Positions 6,926-14,441 are shown, numbered from the stretch's first letter. The stretch: 45,406 nucleotides of DNA from an uncultured Shimia sp. (GCA_937897325.1 CALCOY010000040.1:1-45406), one strand, 5' to 3'. Numbers and translations are program-made. The notes: a model not told the origin generated them from the sequence alone.

Positions 6926-7527
6926 TGGGCCATCGCGACATCCCCCAGATCGAAACACGGCGCCTGATCCTGCGTGGCCCCGAATCGCAGGATTACCCGG
7001 ATTTCAAGGCGACGTTTTCGTCCTACCGTGCTCGCTTCATGGGTGGCCCGCTGAATGCATATGAGGCCTGGATGCTCTACGCGGCCGAAATCGGCCATTG
7101 GGAAATCCGCAGCTTTGGTATGTGGATGATTCACGACAAGACGACCGACGAGACCTACGGCATGGCTGGCGGCTGGCAGCCTGCCAAATGGCCCGAACGG
7201 GAAATCGCCTGGATCATCTGGCCCGACAAGGCGGGCAAGGGCTTTGCACTTGAGGCCACCCATGCTGTGCGCGCCTATTTCTACAATCATGGCTGGGAGG
7301 GCGCGGTCAGCTATATCGATCCGATGAACCTAGACAGCATCCGGCTGGCCGAACGGCTCGGCGCTGTTAAGGACAAGAACGCTGCGACCATTGACGGCTC
7401 GGATGCCGTCTACCGCCATCCGGCCCCGGAAGCGCTGAACGGCAGCCAGTTGGCACACGGGATCGAGATGGAGATCGGACATTACGCCGATCCGATGTTC
7501 AAACCGAAAGGATGGGCGTTTGACTGA
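6925..7527 (+). CDS. GNAT acetyltransferase, array copy 8 (last of chain)
   Basis: 200 residues, the longest copy, with about 30 extra residues after the VYRHPAPEAL signature (ending DPMFKPKGWAFD). The core is complete: ETRRLILRGPESQDYPDF, FMGGPLNAYEAW, GHWEIRSFGMWMIHD, WPEREIAWIIW, the acetyl-CoA loop KAGKGFALEA and DPMNLDSIRLAERLGA. It starts in a TAATG overlap. It is the only member followed by a real intergenic gap (90 bases), which holds the phased ACCGAC repeats before the chorismate mutase gene. Substrate unknown. Confidence 0.87.
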   Translation: MGHRDIPQIETRRLILRGPESQDYPDFKATFSSYRARFMGGPLNAYEAWMLYAAEIGHWEIRSFGMWMIHDKTTDETYGMAGGWQPAKWPEREIAWIIWPDKAGKGFALEATHAVRAYFYNHGWEGAVSYIDPMNLDSIRLAERLGAVKDKNAATIDGSDAVYRHPAPEALNGSQLAHGIEMEIGHYADPMFKPKGWAFD

Positions 7528-7537
7528 TTTTTCGTGG

Positions 7538-7588
7538 ACCGACATGCGCACCGACGCAATACCGACATTTTACCGACGTGATACCGAT
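7538..7588 (+). repeat. Five ACCGAC direct repeats at 11-bp phase
   Basis: ACCGAC occurs at 7538, 7550, 7561 and 7572 and as ACCGAT at 7583, giving start-to-start spacings of 12, 11, 11 and 11 bases. The spacers are unrelated to each other, so this is a phased array of hexamers and not a simple tandem repeat. The sites lie on the same face of the helix, 30-80 bases before the chorismate mutase ATG. OmpR/PhoB-type response regulators typically bind direct half-sites spaced 11 bp apart, so a regulatory array is a reasonable reading. The regulator is unknown. Confidence 0.6.
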
Positions 7589-7617
7589 CTAGGTTTTCAG
7601 CCCGTTGGAGGCCTTGC

Positions 7618-7914
7618 ATGACCGACACGATTGCCCGTGCCGCGGAGGTTCTCAAAGAGCATCGCGACAGCATCGACCGCCTCGATGCCATCCTCGTCTA
7701 CACACTGGGCGAGCGGTTCAAACACACTCAGGCCGTGGGGAAACTCAAGGCCACACACGACCTTCCACCGTCTGATCCGGCCCGCGAAGCGGCGCAGATC
7801 GCACGGTTAGAGGATTTGGCGCACCGAGCCGATCTCGACCCGGAATTCGCCAAGAAGTTCCTGAACTTCATCATCGCTGAAGTCATTCAGCACCACAAAC
7901 AGCACCAATCTTAA
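7618..7914 (+). CDS. Chorismate mutase, AroQ type
   Basis: 98 residues, all-helical by composition, the size of a single-domain AroQ chorismate mutase. The pattern [23 protein letters not shown] followed by VGKLKA has the Arg, Asp and Lys positions that bind chorismate in this fold (R in the first helix, K in VGKLK). The enzyme converts chorismate to prephenate for Phe and Tyr synthesis. GGAGG stands about 8 bases before the ATG. It lies just downstream of the phased repeats and 38 bases upstream of rpsP, an order that I recall from other Rhodobacterales. Confidence 0.85.
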   Translation: MTDTIARAAEVLKEHRDSIDRLDAILVYTLGERFKHTQAVGKLKATHDLPPSDPAREAAQIARLEDLAHRADLDPEFAKKFLNFIIAEVIQHHKQHQS

Positions 7915-7952
7915 GGTGGGTGCCAACTCACGGGAAAAAAAGGAAAAACAAA

Positions 7953-8342
7953 ATGGCAATGAAAATCAGACTGGCCCGCGGCGGCTCCAAGAAGCGCCCG
8001 TTTTATCGCATCGTGGCTGCGGACAGCCGTATGCCACGCGACGGACGCTTCATCGAAAAGCTGGGCACCTATAACCCGCTTCTGCCAAAAGACAGCGAAG
8101 AGCGCGTGAAGATGAACATGGAGCGCGTGCAATACTGGCTCGACAAGGGCGCCCAGCCCACAGACCGGATTTCGCGGATGCTCGAAGCTGCCGGCACACT
8201 TCCGAAGAAAGAGCGTTCGAACCCGAAAAAAGGCGCACCCGGCCAGAAGGCCCAGGACCGCGCTGAAGAGAAAGCCGCCAAGGCAGCGGAGGCAACTGAA
8301 GCCCCAGCAGAAGAGCCCGTCGCGGAAGAAACCGCTGAATAG
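7953..8342 (+). CDS. rpsP: 30S ribosomal protein S16
   Basis: 129 residues. The S16 core [19 protein letters not shown] is at the N-terminus, followed by [20 protein letters not shown] and the tRNA-like helix region. The last 35 or so residues form a Lys/Ala/Glu-rich tail ([17 protein letters not shown]), longer than in E. coli but common in alphaproteobacteria. S16 is an early assembly protein of the 30S subunit. The ATG at 7953 with AAAGGAAAA in front is chosen over an in-frame start at 7920, which adds a non-homologous stretch. Confidence 0.97.
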   Translation: MAMKIRLARGGSKKRPFYRIVAADSRMPRDGRFIEKLGTYNPLLPKDSEERVKMNMERVQYWLDKGAQPTDRISRMLEAAGTLPKKERSNPKKGAPGQKAQDRAEEKAAKAAEATEAPAEEPVAEETAE

Positions 8343-8403
8343 TCAACAGTATGACAATGCCTCAGCGTTCCCCGAAGACTTTCGGGAAACGCTCTGGCAC
8401 CTC

Positions 8404-8988
8404 ATGGCAGTCAGACGCGACGTGCGCCGTTTCCGCACAGATCCTGTGGACGAGGCGCTGCTGGTGCAGTGTCTCGACACGATCCGGATGGCCCCGTCCG
8501 TGGGCCTCTCCGAACCGTGGCGCATCGTCCGGGTAGAGAGTGACCTGGCGCGCCATGCGGCTCTTGAAAATCACCGGCAGATCAATGCCGAAGCGCTTGC
8601 AGGCTATGCCGGTGAGACGGCAGAACAATATGCCAAGCTGAAGCTTTCTGGAATGACCGAAGCGCCCGTGCATATCGCCGTTTTCTGTGATGATGGCACG
8701 GCCAAAGGTCGGGGCCTGGGCGCCCGCACAATGCCGGAGATGCGCAAATACTCCGTCGTCAGCGCGGTCACGCTGCTGTGGCTTTCCCTGCGCGCGCACG
8801 GCCTTGGCATGGGCTGGGTGTCGATCCTGGATCCCATGCGGCTCGCGCAAGATCTTGAAATCCCATCCGAATGGGCGTTGATCGGCTATTTCTGCATCGG
8901 CTGGCCTCAAGAAAACACGACCACCCCCGAACTCGAGATCCTAGGCTGGGGACGACGCGCTGGAAGCCTGTCGATCGAGACACGCTGA
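8404..8988 (+). CDS. bluB: 5,6-dimethylbenzimidazole synthase BluB-like, start uncertain
   Basis: 194 residues from the first in-frame ATG. It matches BluB, the flavin-destroying enzyme that makes the lower ligand of vitamin B12: [13 protein letters not shown] at the N-terminus, [11 protein letters not shown], the [18 protein letters not shown] segment, and GWVSILDP. Homology seems to continue upstream of the ATG: the in-frame codons at 8365-8403 read AFPEDFRETLWHL, the usual BluB start region, yet no ATG, GTG or TTG lies in frame between 8341 and 8403. Either a rare start such as the CTG at 8335 is used, or the start was lost by a small indel. It sits between rpsP and a small membrane ORF, away from other cobalamin genes. 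Confidence 0.82.
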   Translation: MAVRRDVRRFRTDPVDEALLVQCLDTIRMAPSVGLSEPWRIVRVESDLARHAALENHRQINAEALAGYAGETAEQYAKLKLSGMTEAPVHIAVFCDDGTAKGRGLGARTMPEMRKYSVVSAVTLLWLSLRAHGLGMGWVSILDPMRLAQDLEIPSEWALIGYFCIGWPQENTTTPELEILGWGRRAGSLSIETR

Positions 8989-9027
8989 TCTCTGGACAAA
9001 GCGGTCGAGGACACGCAAAACCAAGTC

Positions 9028-9168
9028 ATGTTTCGTCTTTTCAGAACGCTTATCCTTGTCCTAGTGGCCTTCGTGGCGGGCATCCTTTTCGAACGACAGG
9101 CCATTGCAGAACGCTGCGAGACCGCTGGCGGCACACTTCAGGACAGCATTTGCAGGGGGGTGTCGTGA
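9028..9168 (+). CDS. Small single-pass membrane peptide upstream of rimM
   Basis: 46 codons. Residues about 6-22 ([16 protein letters not shown]) form one hydrophobic helix. A short tail with two cysteines 12 residues apart follows (AERCETAGG and DSICRG), which could form a disulfide outside the cytoplasm. The stop overlaps the rimM GTG start in a GTGA, which supports translation. I do not recognise the family by name; the Cys-Gly-Gly...Cys-x-Gly tail is seen in small alphaproteobacterial proteins. Confidence 0.6.
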   Translation: MFRLFRTLILVLVAFVAGILFERQAIAERCETAGGTLQDSICRGVS

Positions 9169-9671
9169 GCAGCGATCTGATCTGTGTCGGGAGCATCAGC
9201 GGCGCTTATGGCGTCCATGGCGAATTGCGCGTTAAATCCTTTTGCGCAAATCCCGAAGATATCGAGACCTACGCACCGCTTTCAGACGAAACAGGCGCGC
9301 GCACTTTCTCTTTGGCTCTGATCCGTCCGATAAAAAACGGCTTTGTCACCCGGATAGCGGAAGTTGCCACCAAGGAAGAGGCCGACGCGCTGAAGGGCAC
9401 GCAGCTTTTTGCCCGACGTGACCAACTGCCCAACCTGCCCGACGACGAATACTATCACACCGATCTCATGGATCTAGAAGTTTTCGATACCGGAGGCACC
9501 CCACTTGGTCGGGTAAAATCCGTTCAGAACCACGGCGCGGCGGACCTGCTGGAAATCCTCGTACCTGGCGCAAATCAGACCGTTCTTTTGCCCTTCACCT
9601 TGCAGGCCGTTCCCACGGTTGATCTGTCAGCACGACGGATCATCGCCAATCCACCGGAGGGGCTTTTTTGA
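9165..9671 (+). CDS. rimM: Ribosome maturation factor RimM
   Basis: 168 residues with two beta-barrel parts. The N-terminal one has [19 protein letters not shown] and the typical [16 protein letters not shown] segment. The C-terminal PRC-like barrel has [30 protein letters not shown] and VLLPF. RimM binds S19 and the 30S head during late assembly. The GTG at 9165 is chosen because homology begins there and it overlaps the upstream small ORF by four bases. Longer in-frame starts reach back into bluB. The gene runs into trmD with an overlap at a TTG. Confidence 0.96.
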   Translation: MSSDLICVGSISGAYGVHGELRVKSFCANPEDIETYAPLSDETGARTFSLALIRPIKNGFVTRIAEVATKEEADALKGTQLFARRDQLPNLPDDEYYHTDLMDLEVFDTGGTPLGRVKSVQNHGAADLLEILVPGANQTVLLPFTLQAVPTVDLSARRIIANPPEGLF

Positions 9672-10462
9672 CGACGAACGGCCCCCCGAAGAGTCATGGG
9701 CGCAAATCGATCCGTGCAAACCTCAAACCCCAATCCCTGATGGACGAAACACCCGATCTGGTCGGTGTTTTCCAGGCACGGATCATCACTCTGTTCCCAG
9801 ATCTTTTTCCCGGCGTTCTTGGTGCCTCCCTAACAGGCAAAGCCTTGCAGGAAGGGCTTTGGCAACTTCACACGCATGATCTGCGAGAACACGGTATAGG
9901 CAAGCACCGGAATGTGGACGACACCCCGGCTGGCGGCGGCGCTGGCATGGTGCTGCGCGCCGACGTGGTTGGACTGGCACTGGCCGAAGCGCAGGCCCAT
10001 GCGCGCGGACGCTGGCCAATCCTGTACATGTCTCCCAGGGGGCGCGTGTTTGATCAAGCGATGGCCAGCGATCTTGCCCACGCCGATGGCGTGACGATCC
10101 TCTGCGGACGCTTTGAAGGGGTGGACGAACGTGTACTGGAAGAATTCAATGTAACCGAGGTTTCCTTGGGTGACTTCGTCATGACTGGCGGAGAGATAGC
10201 CGCACAGGCCATTCTGGACGCGGCGGTCCGCCTTATCCCCGGCGTACTCGGCAACGCTGCCAGTACAGAAGCCGAAAGCCATGCCAATGGCCTCCTGGAG
10301 CATCCGCAGTACACCCGTCCGGCCGAATGGGCGGGGCGCAAGATCCCGGATGTGATCATGTCCGGCAATCATGCCGAAGTATCCAAATGGCGGCGACAGA
10401 TGTCAGAGGAACTGACGCAGATCAGACGCCCCGACCTTTGGAAAAAGCACAAAAAAAACTGA
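9668..10462 (+). CDS. trmD: tRNA (guanine-N1)-methyltransferase TrmD
   Basis: 264 residues from a TTG that overlaps the rimM stop, or 240 from an ATG at 9740. The SPOUT knot region is clear: [35 protein letters not shown] and PGVLGN. The C-terminal part ends with [11 protein letters not shown] and [11 protein letters not shown]. TrmD methylates G37 next to the anticodon of Leu, Pro and Arg tRNAs and prevents +1 frameshifting. The longer form is kept because the [10 protein letters not shown] stretch before the ATG resembles what I recall in other Rhodobacterales TrmD proteins; the start remains uncertain. Confidence 0.95.
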   Translation: MTTNGPPKSHGRKSIRANLKPQSLMDETPDLVGVFQARIITLFPDLFPGVLGASLTGKALQEGLWQLHTHDLREHGIGKHRNVDDTPAGGGAGMVLRADVVGLALAEAQAHARGRWPILYMSPRGRVFDQAMASDLAHADGVTILCGRFEGVDERVLEEFNVTEVSLGDFVMTGGEIAAQAILDAAVRLIPGVLGNAASTEAESHANGLLEHPQYTRPAEWAGRKIPDVIMSGNHAEVSKWRRQMSEELTQIRRPDLWKKHKKN

Positions 10463-10872
10463 TACATTTGGCCCGCCTTCGGCGACCATGGACCAGGCGT
10501 TGGCAAAGATAACCACCCAATAACTTCAGCAAACTTGCGCGGTTGGTCATAGGTCTCTTATGCGTGTCCGGAAATCCGTTTCGATCGTCAACACCTTTGA
10601 GGCTGACGAGAAGGTACCAACGGGCCTTCCTTTCGACGCTTGCAATGAAATCAGAGCCGCCTTATACCGCGCGGGCTTGGCGGGGAATCCCTGTCCGGCC
10701 AGTGTGGCTTGTGGGGTGTTCTTTCCACCCCGGTTTCAGCAAATCATGCGGCACAACGGATATGACGACCTGACCTCTGACGGGCAGCATGACTGGACCC
10801 GGTGAAGATGCAGAGCTCTGAGGCGCGACAACCACGTTGCGGGCACACCCGCGCAATATAGGAGAAGGTCAG
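10463..10872 (+). other. 410-base region between trmD and rplS; possible ORF 10560-10805
   Basis: No recognisable gene. An 81-codon ORF (ATG at 10560, stop at 10805) has a poor ribosome binding site and no known motif; its middle carries two cysteines (NPCPASVACG). A competing ORF in another frame covers much of the same bases, so coding is doubtful. A short CGCC-GGCG stem around TTC lies near 10472-10482. The last 20 bases before rplS carry AGGAGAAGG, its ribosome binding site. The region probably holds the rplS promoter and leader. Confidence 0.3.
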
Positions 10873-11259
10873 ATGGACCTGATTGCACAGCTTGAGGCGG
10901 AACAGATCGCCTCGCTTCAGAAAGACGTTCCCGATTTCAAAGCGGGCGATACGATCCGCGTTGGTTACAAAGTAACGGAAGGCACGCGTACCCGTGTGCA
11001 GAACTACGAAGGCGTTTGCATCAGCCGCAAGAACGGGTCGGGCATTGCCGGATCCTTCACGGTGCGCAAGATTTCCTTCGGTGAGGGCGTGGAACGTGTA
11101 TTCCCCCTCTATTCCACCAATATCGATAGCATAACAGTCGTGCGTCGCGGGCGCGTCCGCCGCGCGAAACTCTACTACCTGCGCTCGCGTCGCGGCAAAT
11201 CGGCCCGGATCGCAGAGGTCACCAATTACAAACCCAAAGCCGAAGGAGCGGGAGCATGA
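10873..11259 (+). CDS. rplS: 50S ribosomal protein L19
   Basis: 128 residues with the L19 core: [55 protein letters not shown], then [21 protein letters not shown]19 sits at the 30S-50S interface. The ATG at 10873 follows AGGAGAAGG. An in-frame upstream ATG at 10837 would cover that site and is rejected. The stop overlaps rpmE by four bases. Confidence 0.97.
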   Translation: MDLIAQLEAEQIASLQKDVPDFKAGDTIRVGYKVTEGTRTRVQNYEGVCISRKNGSGIAGSFTVRKISFGEGVERVFPLYSTNIDSITVVRRGRVRRAKLYYLRSRRGKSARIAEVTNYKPKAEGAGA

Positions 11260-11477
11260 AAGCCGACACTCATCCCGACTACCACATCATCGACGTAAAG
11301 ATGACCGACGGAACCATCGTCCAGATGAAATCGACCTGGGGCAACGAAGGCGACACACTATCGCTTGATGTTGATCCGTCGGTTCACCCAGCCTGGACTG
11401 GCGGAACAAGTCGACTGATGGACACCGGCGGGCGCGTATCAAAGTTCAAGAACAAGTATGCAGGTCTGGGCTTCTAA
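11256..11477 (+). CDS. rpmE: 50S ribosomal protein L31, zinc-free type
   Basis: 73 residues. It opens with [18 protein letters not shown] and ends with [17 protein letters not shown], both typical of L31. The CxxC pair of zinc-binding L31 is absent (VKMTDGT in place of VxCxCG, and SVHPAWTGG without cysteine), so this is a C-minus form that does not need zinc. It starts in an ATGA overlap with rplS and is followed by a strong terminator, closing the translation operon. Confidence 0.95.
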   Translation: MKADTHPDYHIIDVKMTDGTIVQMKSTWGNEGDTLSLDVDPSVHPAWTGGTSRLMDTGGRVSKFKNKYAGLGF

Positions 11478-11500
11478 GGTCATTTCGGCACCGAAAACCA

Positions 11501-11534
11501 AAAGCCGCGTGTCCAATGGACCGCGGCTTTTTTG
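11501..11534 (+). terminator. Rho-independent terminator after rpmE
   Basis: AAAGCCGCG (11501-11509) pairs with CGCGGCTTT (11522-11530). The inner GTCC and GGAC add more pairs, and TTTTG follows. It ends the rplS-rpmE transcript before mipZ. Confidence 0.85.
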
Positions 11535-11697
11535 CTTTATCGTATGAAAACTACCAAGGGTAGATTTCAGAAGACCGAATACACAGCAGGATCGAATAAA
11601 ACCACGCGGGGTCGGTCAGGAAACACAATATGCGGTTTCCAAGGTCCGACGCTCACCATAAAGTCCAGCAAAAAGCGTTTGGTTAGGACAGCGCGCG

Positions 11698-12507
11698 ATG
11701 GCACATATTATCGTTGTCGGTAACGAAAAGGGCGGTGCGGGCAAATCAACGGTCTCCATGCATGTCAGCACGGCACTGGCGCGATTGGGGCACAAGGTCA
11801 GTGGGCTCGACCTTGATTTGCGGCAAAGAACGTTTGGTCGTTATTCGGAAAACCGAAAGACGTTCCTCAGCAACGCAGAGCTTGAATTGCCCGGACCAGC
11901 CGTGCACGAGCTTCCCGAAATCGACCCCGACAGCCTTAGGCCCGGCGAAAACATATATGATCAACGCCTCTCTGTTGCGGTTGCCGAGCTTGAACCTGAC
12001 AATGATTTCATCCTGATTGACTGTCCCGGTGCACATACGCGGCTTAGTCAGGTGGCGCATTCATTGGCCGACACACTGATCACGCCGCTGAACGACAGTT
12101 TCATCGACTTTGACCTGCTCGCGCGGGTCGATTCGTCGGGCACCACGATCCTTGGCCCATCCGTCTACTCCGAGATGGTTTGGAACGCGCGCCAACTGCG
12201 CGCCCAAGCAGGCCTATCGCCGATCGACTGGGTCGTCGTGCGAAACCGGATGGGGGCACAACGCATGGTCAACAAGGAAAAGATGGAACAGGCGGTCGCC
12301 GAATTGGCCAAACGCATCGGTTTCCGTATCGCGCCAGGGTTTTCCGAACGGGTCATTTTCCGCGAGCTTTTCCCGCGCGGTCTGACATTGCTGGATCTCA
12401 AGGATATCGGGGTCAAACAGCTCAACATATCGAACGTCGCCGCCCGGCAAGAGTTGCGAGATCTGATGAAGGCAGTCGATCTTCCAGGCGTCGACATCGA
12501 ATTCTAA
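11698..12507 (+). CDS. mipZ: MipZ-type division-plane ATPase (ParA/MinD family)
   Basis: 269 residues. The deviant Walker A GNEKGGAGKST lies at residues 8-18 and Walker B is FILIDCPG. LDLDLRQRTFGRY, TPLNDSFIDFDLL, VVRNRMGAQRMVNKEKME and FRELFPRGLTLLDL match Caulobacter MipZ rather than chromosome or plasmid ParA. MipZ forms an ATP-dependent gradient from the ParB-bound poles and blocks FtsZ assembly, placing the division site at midcell. No ParB gene is adjacent, as usual for mipZ. It is monocistronic, between the rpmE terminator and a secreted protein gene. Confidence 0.92.
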   Translation: MAHIIVVGNEKGGAGKSTVSMHVSTALARLGHKVSGLDLDLRQRTFGRYSENRKTFLSNAELELPGPAVHELPEIDPDSLRPGENIYDQRLSVAVAELEPDNDFILIDCPGAHTRLSQVAHSLADTLITPLNDSFIDFDLLARVDSSGTTILGPSVYSEMVWNARQLRAQAGLSPIDWVVVRNRMGAQRMVNKEKMEQAVAELAKRIGFRIAPGFSERVIFRELFPRGLTLLDLKDIGVKQLNISNVAARQELRDLMKAVDLPGVDIEF

Positions 12508-12640
12508 GCTTCTGCCAGCGCAAACCCGCCATCCTCAGGATGACACGCAAATGTGTTTTCTTTTCACATCTTGCGGAGACGCTGCGATCTCACGTGGTCG
12601 TGTCTGTCTTGTGATTTCAGCGCCCGCTTAGGGTGCGATC

Positions 12641-12664
12641 ATCCGCGCGGGGGTTCGCGCGGAT
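12641..12664 (+). other. Perfect 9-bp hairpin in the leader of the spondin-domain gene
   Basis: ATCCGCGCG (12641-12649) pairs perfectly with CGCGCGGAT (12656-12664) around GGGGTT. It sits 14 bases before the AGGAGG of the next gene. It could be an mRNA leader structure, an operator or an attenuator stem. Confidence 0.5.
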
Positions 12665-12689
12665 TTATCACTCTGACAGGAGGAATTTT

Positions 12690-13517
12690 ATGCCTAAACT
12701 TTTCCGGGCGTCCGGTTCGCTGGCCGTCGGCATCGTTGCTTTGGGTCTTGCGACCTCAGCGGCGGCGACGACCTTGAGCATCACGGTCACCAACACCCAA
12801 TCCAGCGGTGGGCTTTCGATTACACCTTTGTATTTGGGGTTCCACAACGGCGACTTTGATGCGTTCGACGTTGGCAGTGCTGCATCCGAGGGCGTTCGCG
12901 AGATTGCAGAAACCGGCGCACCAGGCCCCGTAGCCGGTGAACGGCTTGCTGCGGATCCAGCGGCGCAGGGTCTTTTCCTGCCGTCGCCCAGCGGTCCGCC
13001 GCCCATTCAGCCGGGCGAAACCGTCAGCACACAGTTCACGCTGAATGGCACCTCGGAGATTTTCCTGACCTATCTCGCCATGGTGTTGCCGTCGAATGAC
13101 ACCTTCATCGGCAACGATGATCCTATGGCCTACCAACTGCTTGACGCAGCGGGCAACTTTCTTGGCGATCAGACCATCGAGGTCACCGGGGCCGACATTT
13201 ATGATGCCGGAACCGAGGTCAATGGTCTGCTTGGATCCGCCTTCGTTGCGGGACAGGACATCGCGTTGGGAGACGACGAAAATGGTGTGATCACTGCCGG
13301 GCAGGACCTGTCCGAATTTGCCGGTGTTGAACTTGCGACCGGCGACATTCTCGGCACTGCCGGGCAGATCGATTTCCTTTCAGATCCAGCGAATTTCTCT
13401 CTGCTGAGGATTGAGATTACCGAAGTCGCTCCGATCCCGCTGCCAGCAAGCGCGCCTATGCTTCTGGCCGCACTTGGGTTCTTGGGTTGGCGGGCCAAAC
13501 GCAAAGCTCAAGCCTGA
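12690..13517 (+). CDS. Secreted spondin-N domain protein with VPLPA-type C-terminal sorting tail
   Basis: 275 residues. A signal peptide occupies about residues 1-27 (SGSLAVGIVALGLATSAAA). The following 90 or so residues (LSITVTNTQSSGG, ITPLYLGFHNGDFDAFDVG, EIAETGAPGPVAGE) match the bacterial spondin_N domain. An acidic middle includes ALGDDENGVITAGQDL. The C-terminus is PIPLPASAPMLLAALGF followed by GWRAKRKAQA: a Pro-Leu-Pro-Ala motif, a membrane helix and a basic end, the tripartite VPLPA-CTERM sorting tail of Rhodobacterales, handled by an exosortase-like enzyme. The product is probably exported and processed at the surface or into exopolysaccharide. AGGAGG lies 7 bases before the ATG. A terminator hairpin follows the stop. 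Confidence 0.85.
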   Translation: MPKLFRASGSLAVGIVALGLATSAAATTLSITVTNTQSSGGLSITPLYLGFHNGDFDAFDVGSAASEGVREIAETGAPGPVAGERLAADPAAQGLFLPSPSGPPPIQPGETVSTQFTLNGTSEIFLTYLAMVLPSNDTFIGNDDPMAYQLLDAAGNFLGDQTIEVTGADIYDAGTEVNGLLGSAFVAGQDIALGDDENGVITAGQDLSEFAGVELATGDILGTAGQIDFLSDPANFSLLRIEITEVAPIPLPASAPMLLAALGFLGWRAKRKAQA

Positions 13518-13524
13518 ACAAAGA

Positions 13525-13552
13525 TCGGCCCGCTATGTCGGGCCGATACCCT
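13525..13552 (+). terminator. Terminator-like hairpin after the spondin-domain gene
   Basis: ATCGGCCCG (13525-13533) pairs perfectly with CGGGCCGAT (13540-13548) around CTATGT, followed by ACCCTTT. The stem is strong but the U tract is short. Confidence 0.6.
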
Positions 13553-13607
13553 TTATCCAAGGGGTCAGCATCTGTATCTTGCCATTCAAAGCTGATAAGG
13601 GTGCGCA

Positions 13608-13721
13608 ATGTCGACCGCCCTCATGGACTTGCTATTCTGGATTGTTGTTCTTGTTGTCCTGTTTGTCGTCATCCGCTATGCGCAGAACCGGCGCAAAAAA
13701 GGTCCAGACGATACTGACTGA
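13608..13721 (+). CDS. Small single-pass membrane peptide, 37 residues
   Basis: An ORF of 37 codons: a short polar start, one hydrophobic helix (FWIVVLVVLFVVIRYA) and a basic then acidic tail (NRRKKGPDDTD). AAGGG lies about 9 bases before the ATG. The stop is five bases from the end of the convergent Rid-family gene. Function unknown. The clean helix and the basic flank that fits the positive-inside rule favour a real membrane peptide. Confidence 0.5.
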   Translation: MSTALMDLLFWIVVLVVLFVVIRYAQNRRKKGPDDTD

Positions 13722-13726
13722 ACGCT

Positions 13727-14113
13727 TCACCCAGCGGCCCAAACCTCGATCTCAACAACGAATTCCGGCCTGGTGAAACCTGATACTATTAGCAAGGTCG
13801 AACTGGGCAATACCTCGACATTCTCCAGGAAACGATCCCGTGCGGCCATATAGCCAGCCATATAGTTCCTGTCCGTAACGTAAGCGGTCAGATGGCAGAC
13901 ATGGCTTTCGTCCAAACCGGCCTCCGCCAAGATCGCGCGGATGTTTCCGAAGCATATGTCAGCCTGCGCCTCTGACCCATCGGGAACTGATCCGTCAGAT
14001 GCAAGCCCCAGTTGTCCAGATGTGCGCACCAGCCGTGCACCTTCTGGCAACTCGATACCGTGCGAATAGCGCGCGAATGGTGGCGCGATTGAATTGGGAC
14101 TGATGGATTTCAT
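13727..14113 (-). CDS. Rid-family (YjgF/YER057c/UK114) protein
   Basis: 128 residues with the chorismate-mutase-like Rid fold: LVRTSGQLGLASDG, QADICFGNIRAILAEAGL, VCHLTAYVTDRNYM and the C-terminal GFTRPEFVVEIEVWAAG. RidA members hydrolyse reactive enamines and imines made by PLP enzymes; the Arg of TRPEF sits near the position of the conserved carboxylate-binding Arg. It may belong to one of the Rid subfamilies with other substrates. It lies alone on the minus strand, 5 bases from the convergent small membrane ORF and divergent from an ABC binding protein gene. Confidence 0.85.
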   Translation of the reverse strand: MKSISPNSIAPPFARYSHGIELPEGARLVRTSGQLGLASDGSVPDGSEAQADICFGNIRAILAEAGLDESHVCHLTAYVTDRNYMAGYMAARDRFLENVEVLPSSTLLIVSGFTRPEFVVEIEVWAAG

Positions 14114-14441
14114 CGTTTTGTCAGCTTCGCTTGCATCAAAAGTCCATCATTGCGGCGCACCCCAAATGCTCGCATTGCGCGTATTTACAATTGAGCCCTG
14201 AGTGAATCGCCGCTTTCCACCCGGATGATGCCGTAGACAGGCCAAAACTCCAGCACTTTCTACGACTATTCTTTCCGCGTCGACCGTTCCAGCGGTTGAC
14301 GCGGATGACGCAATAGGCTGACATTCGTCCACCACCCGGACAGGGCGATACAGAAGTCAGCCAACTGCTCATAACGATGCCGGGACGATACCCCGCAAAC
14401 AAAGAGGCGCAAAAAATGCGCCATCAACAGAGAGGAAGATC
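14114..14441 (+). other. Divergent intergenic region between the Rid gene and the ABC binding protein gene
   Basis: 328 bases without a convincing gene. It must carry the promoters of both neighbours. Two stems stand out: the long one at 14274-14305 (listed separately) and GGCGCA (14406-14411) pairing with TGCGCC (14417-14422) just before the GAGAGGAAG ribosome binding site of the binding-protein gene. The short minus-strand ORFs here lack starts with ribosome binding sites and known motifs. Confidence 0.5.
14274..14305 (+). other. Long inverted repeat, 13-bp stem
   Basis: TCCGCGTCGACCG (14274-14286) pairs with CGGTTGACGCGGA (14293-14305), with one G-T pair, around TTCCAG. No T tract follows on either strand, so it is not a simple terminator. 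It could be an operator for a dimeric regulator or a structured leader element in front of the solute-binding protein gene. Confidence 0.5.

Noticed and set aside
7538-7588. CRISPR or plasmid-type iterons for the ACCGAC repeats
   Set aside because: The repeat units are six bases with 5-6 base spacers, far too short for CRISPR, and no replication initiator gene is present.
11532-11723. 63-codon ORF between the rpmE terminator and mipZ
   Set aside because: It starts in the terminator tail, has no ribosome binding site, and overlaps the mipZ start without any recognisable motif.
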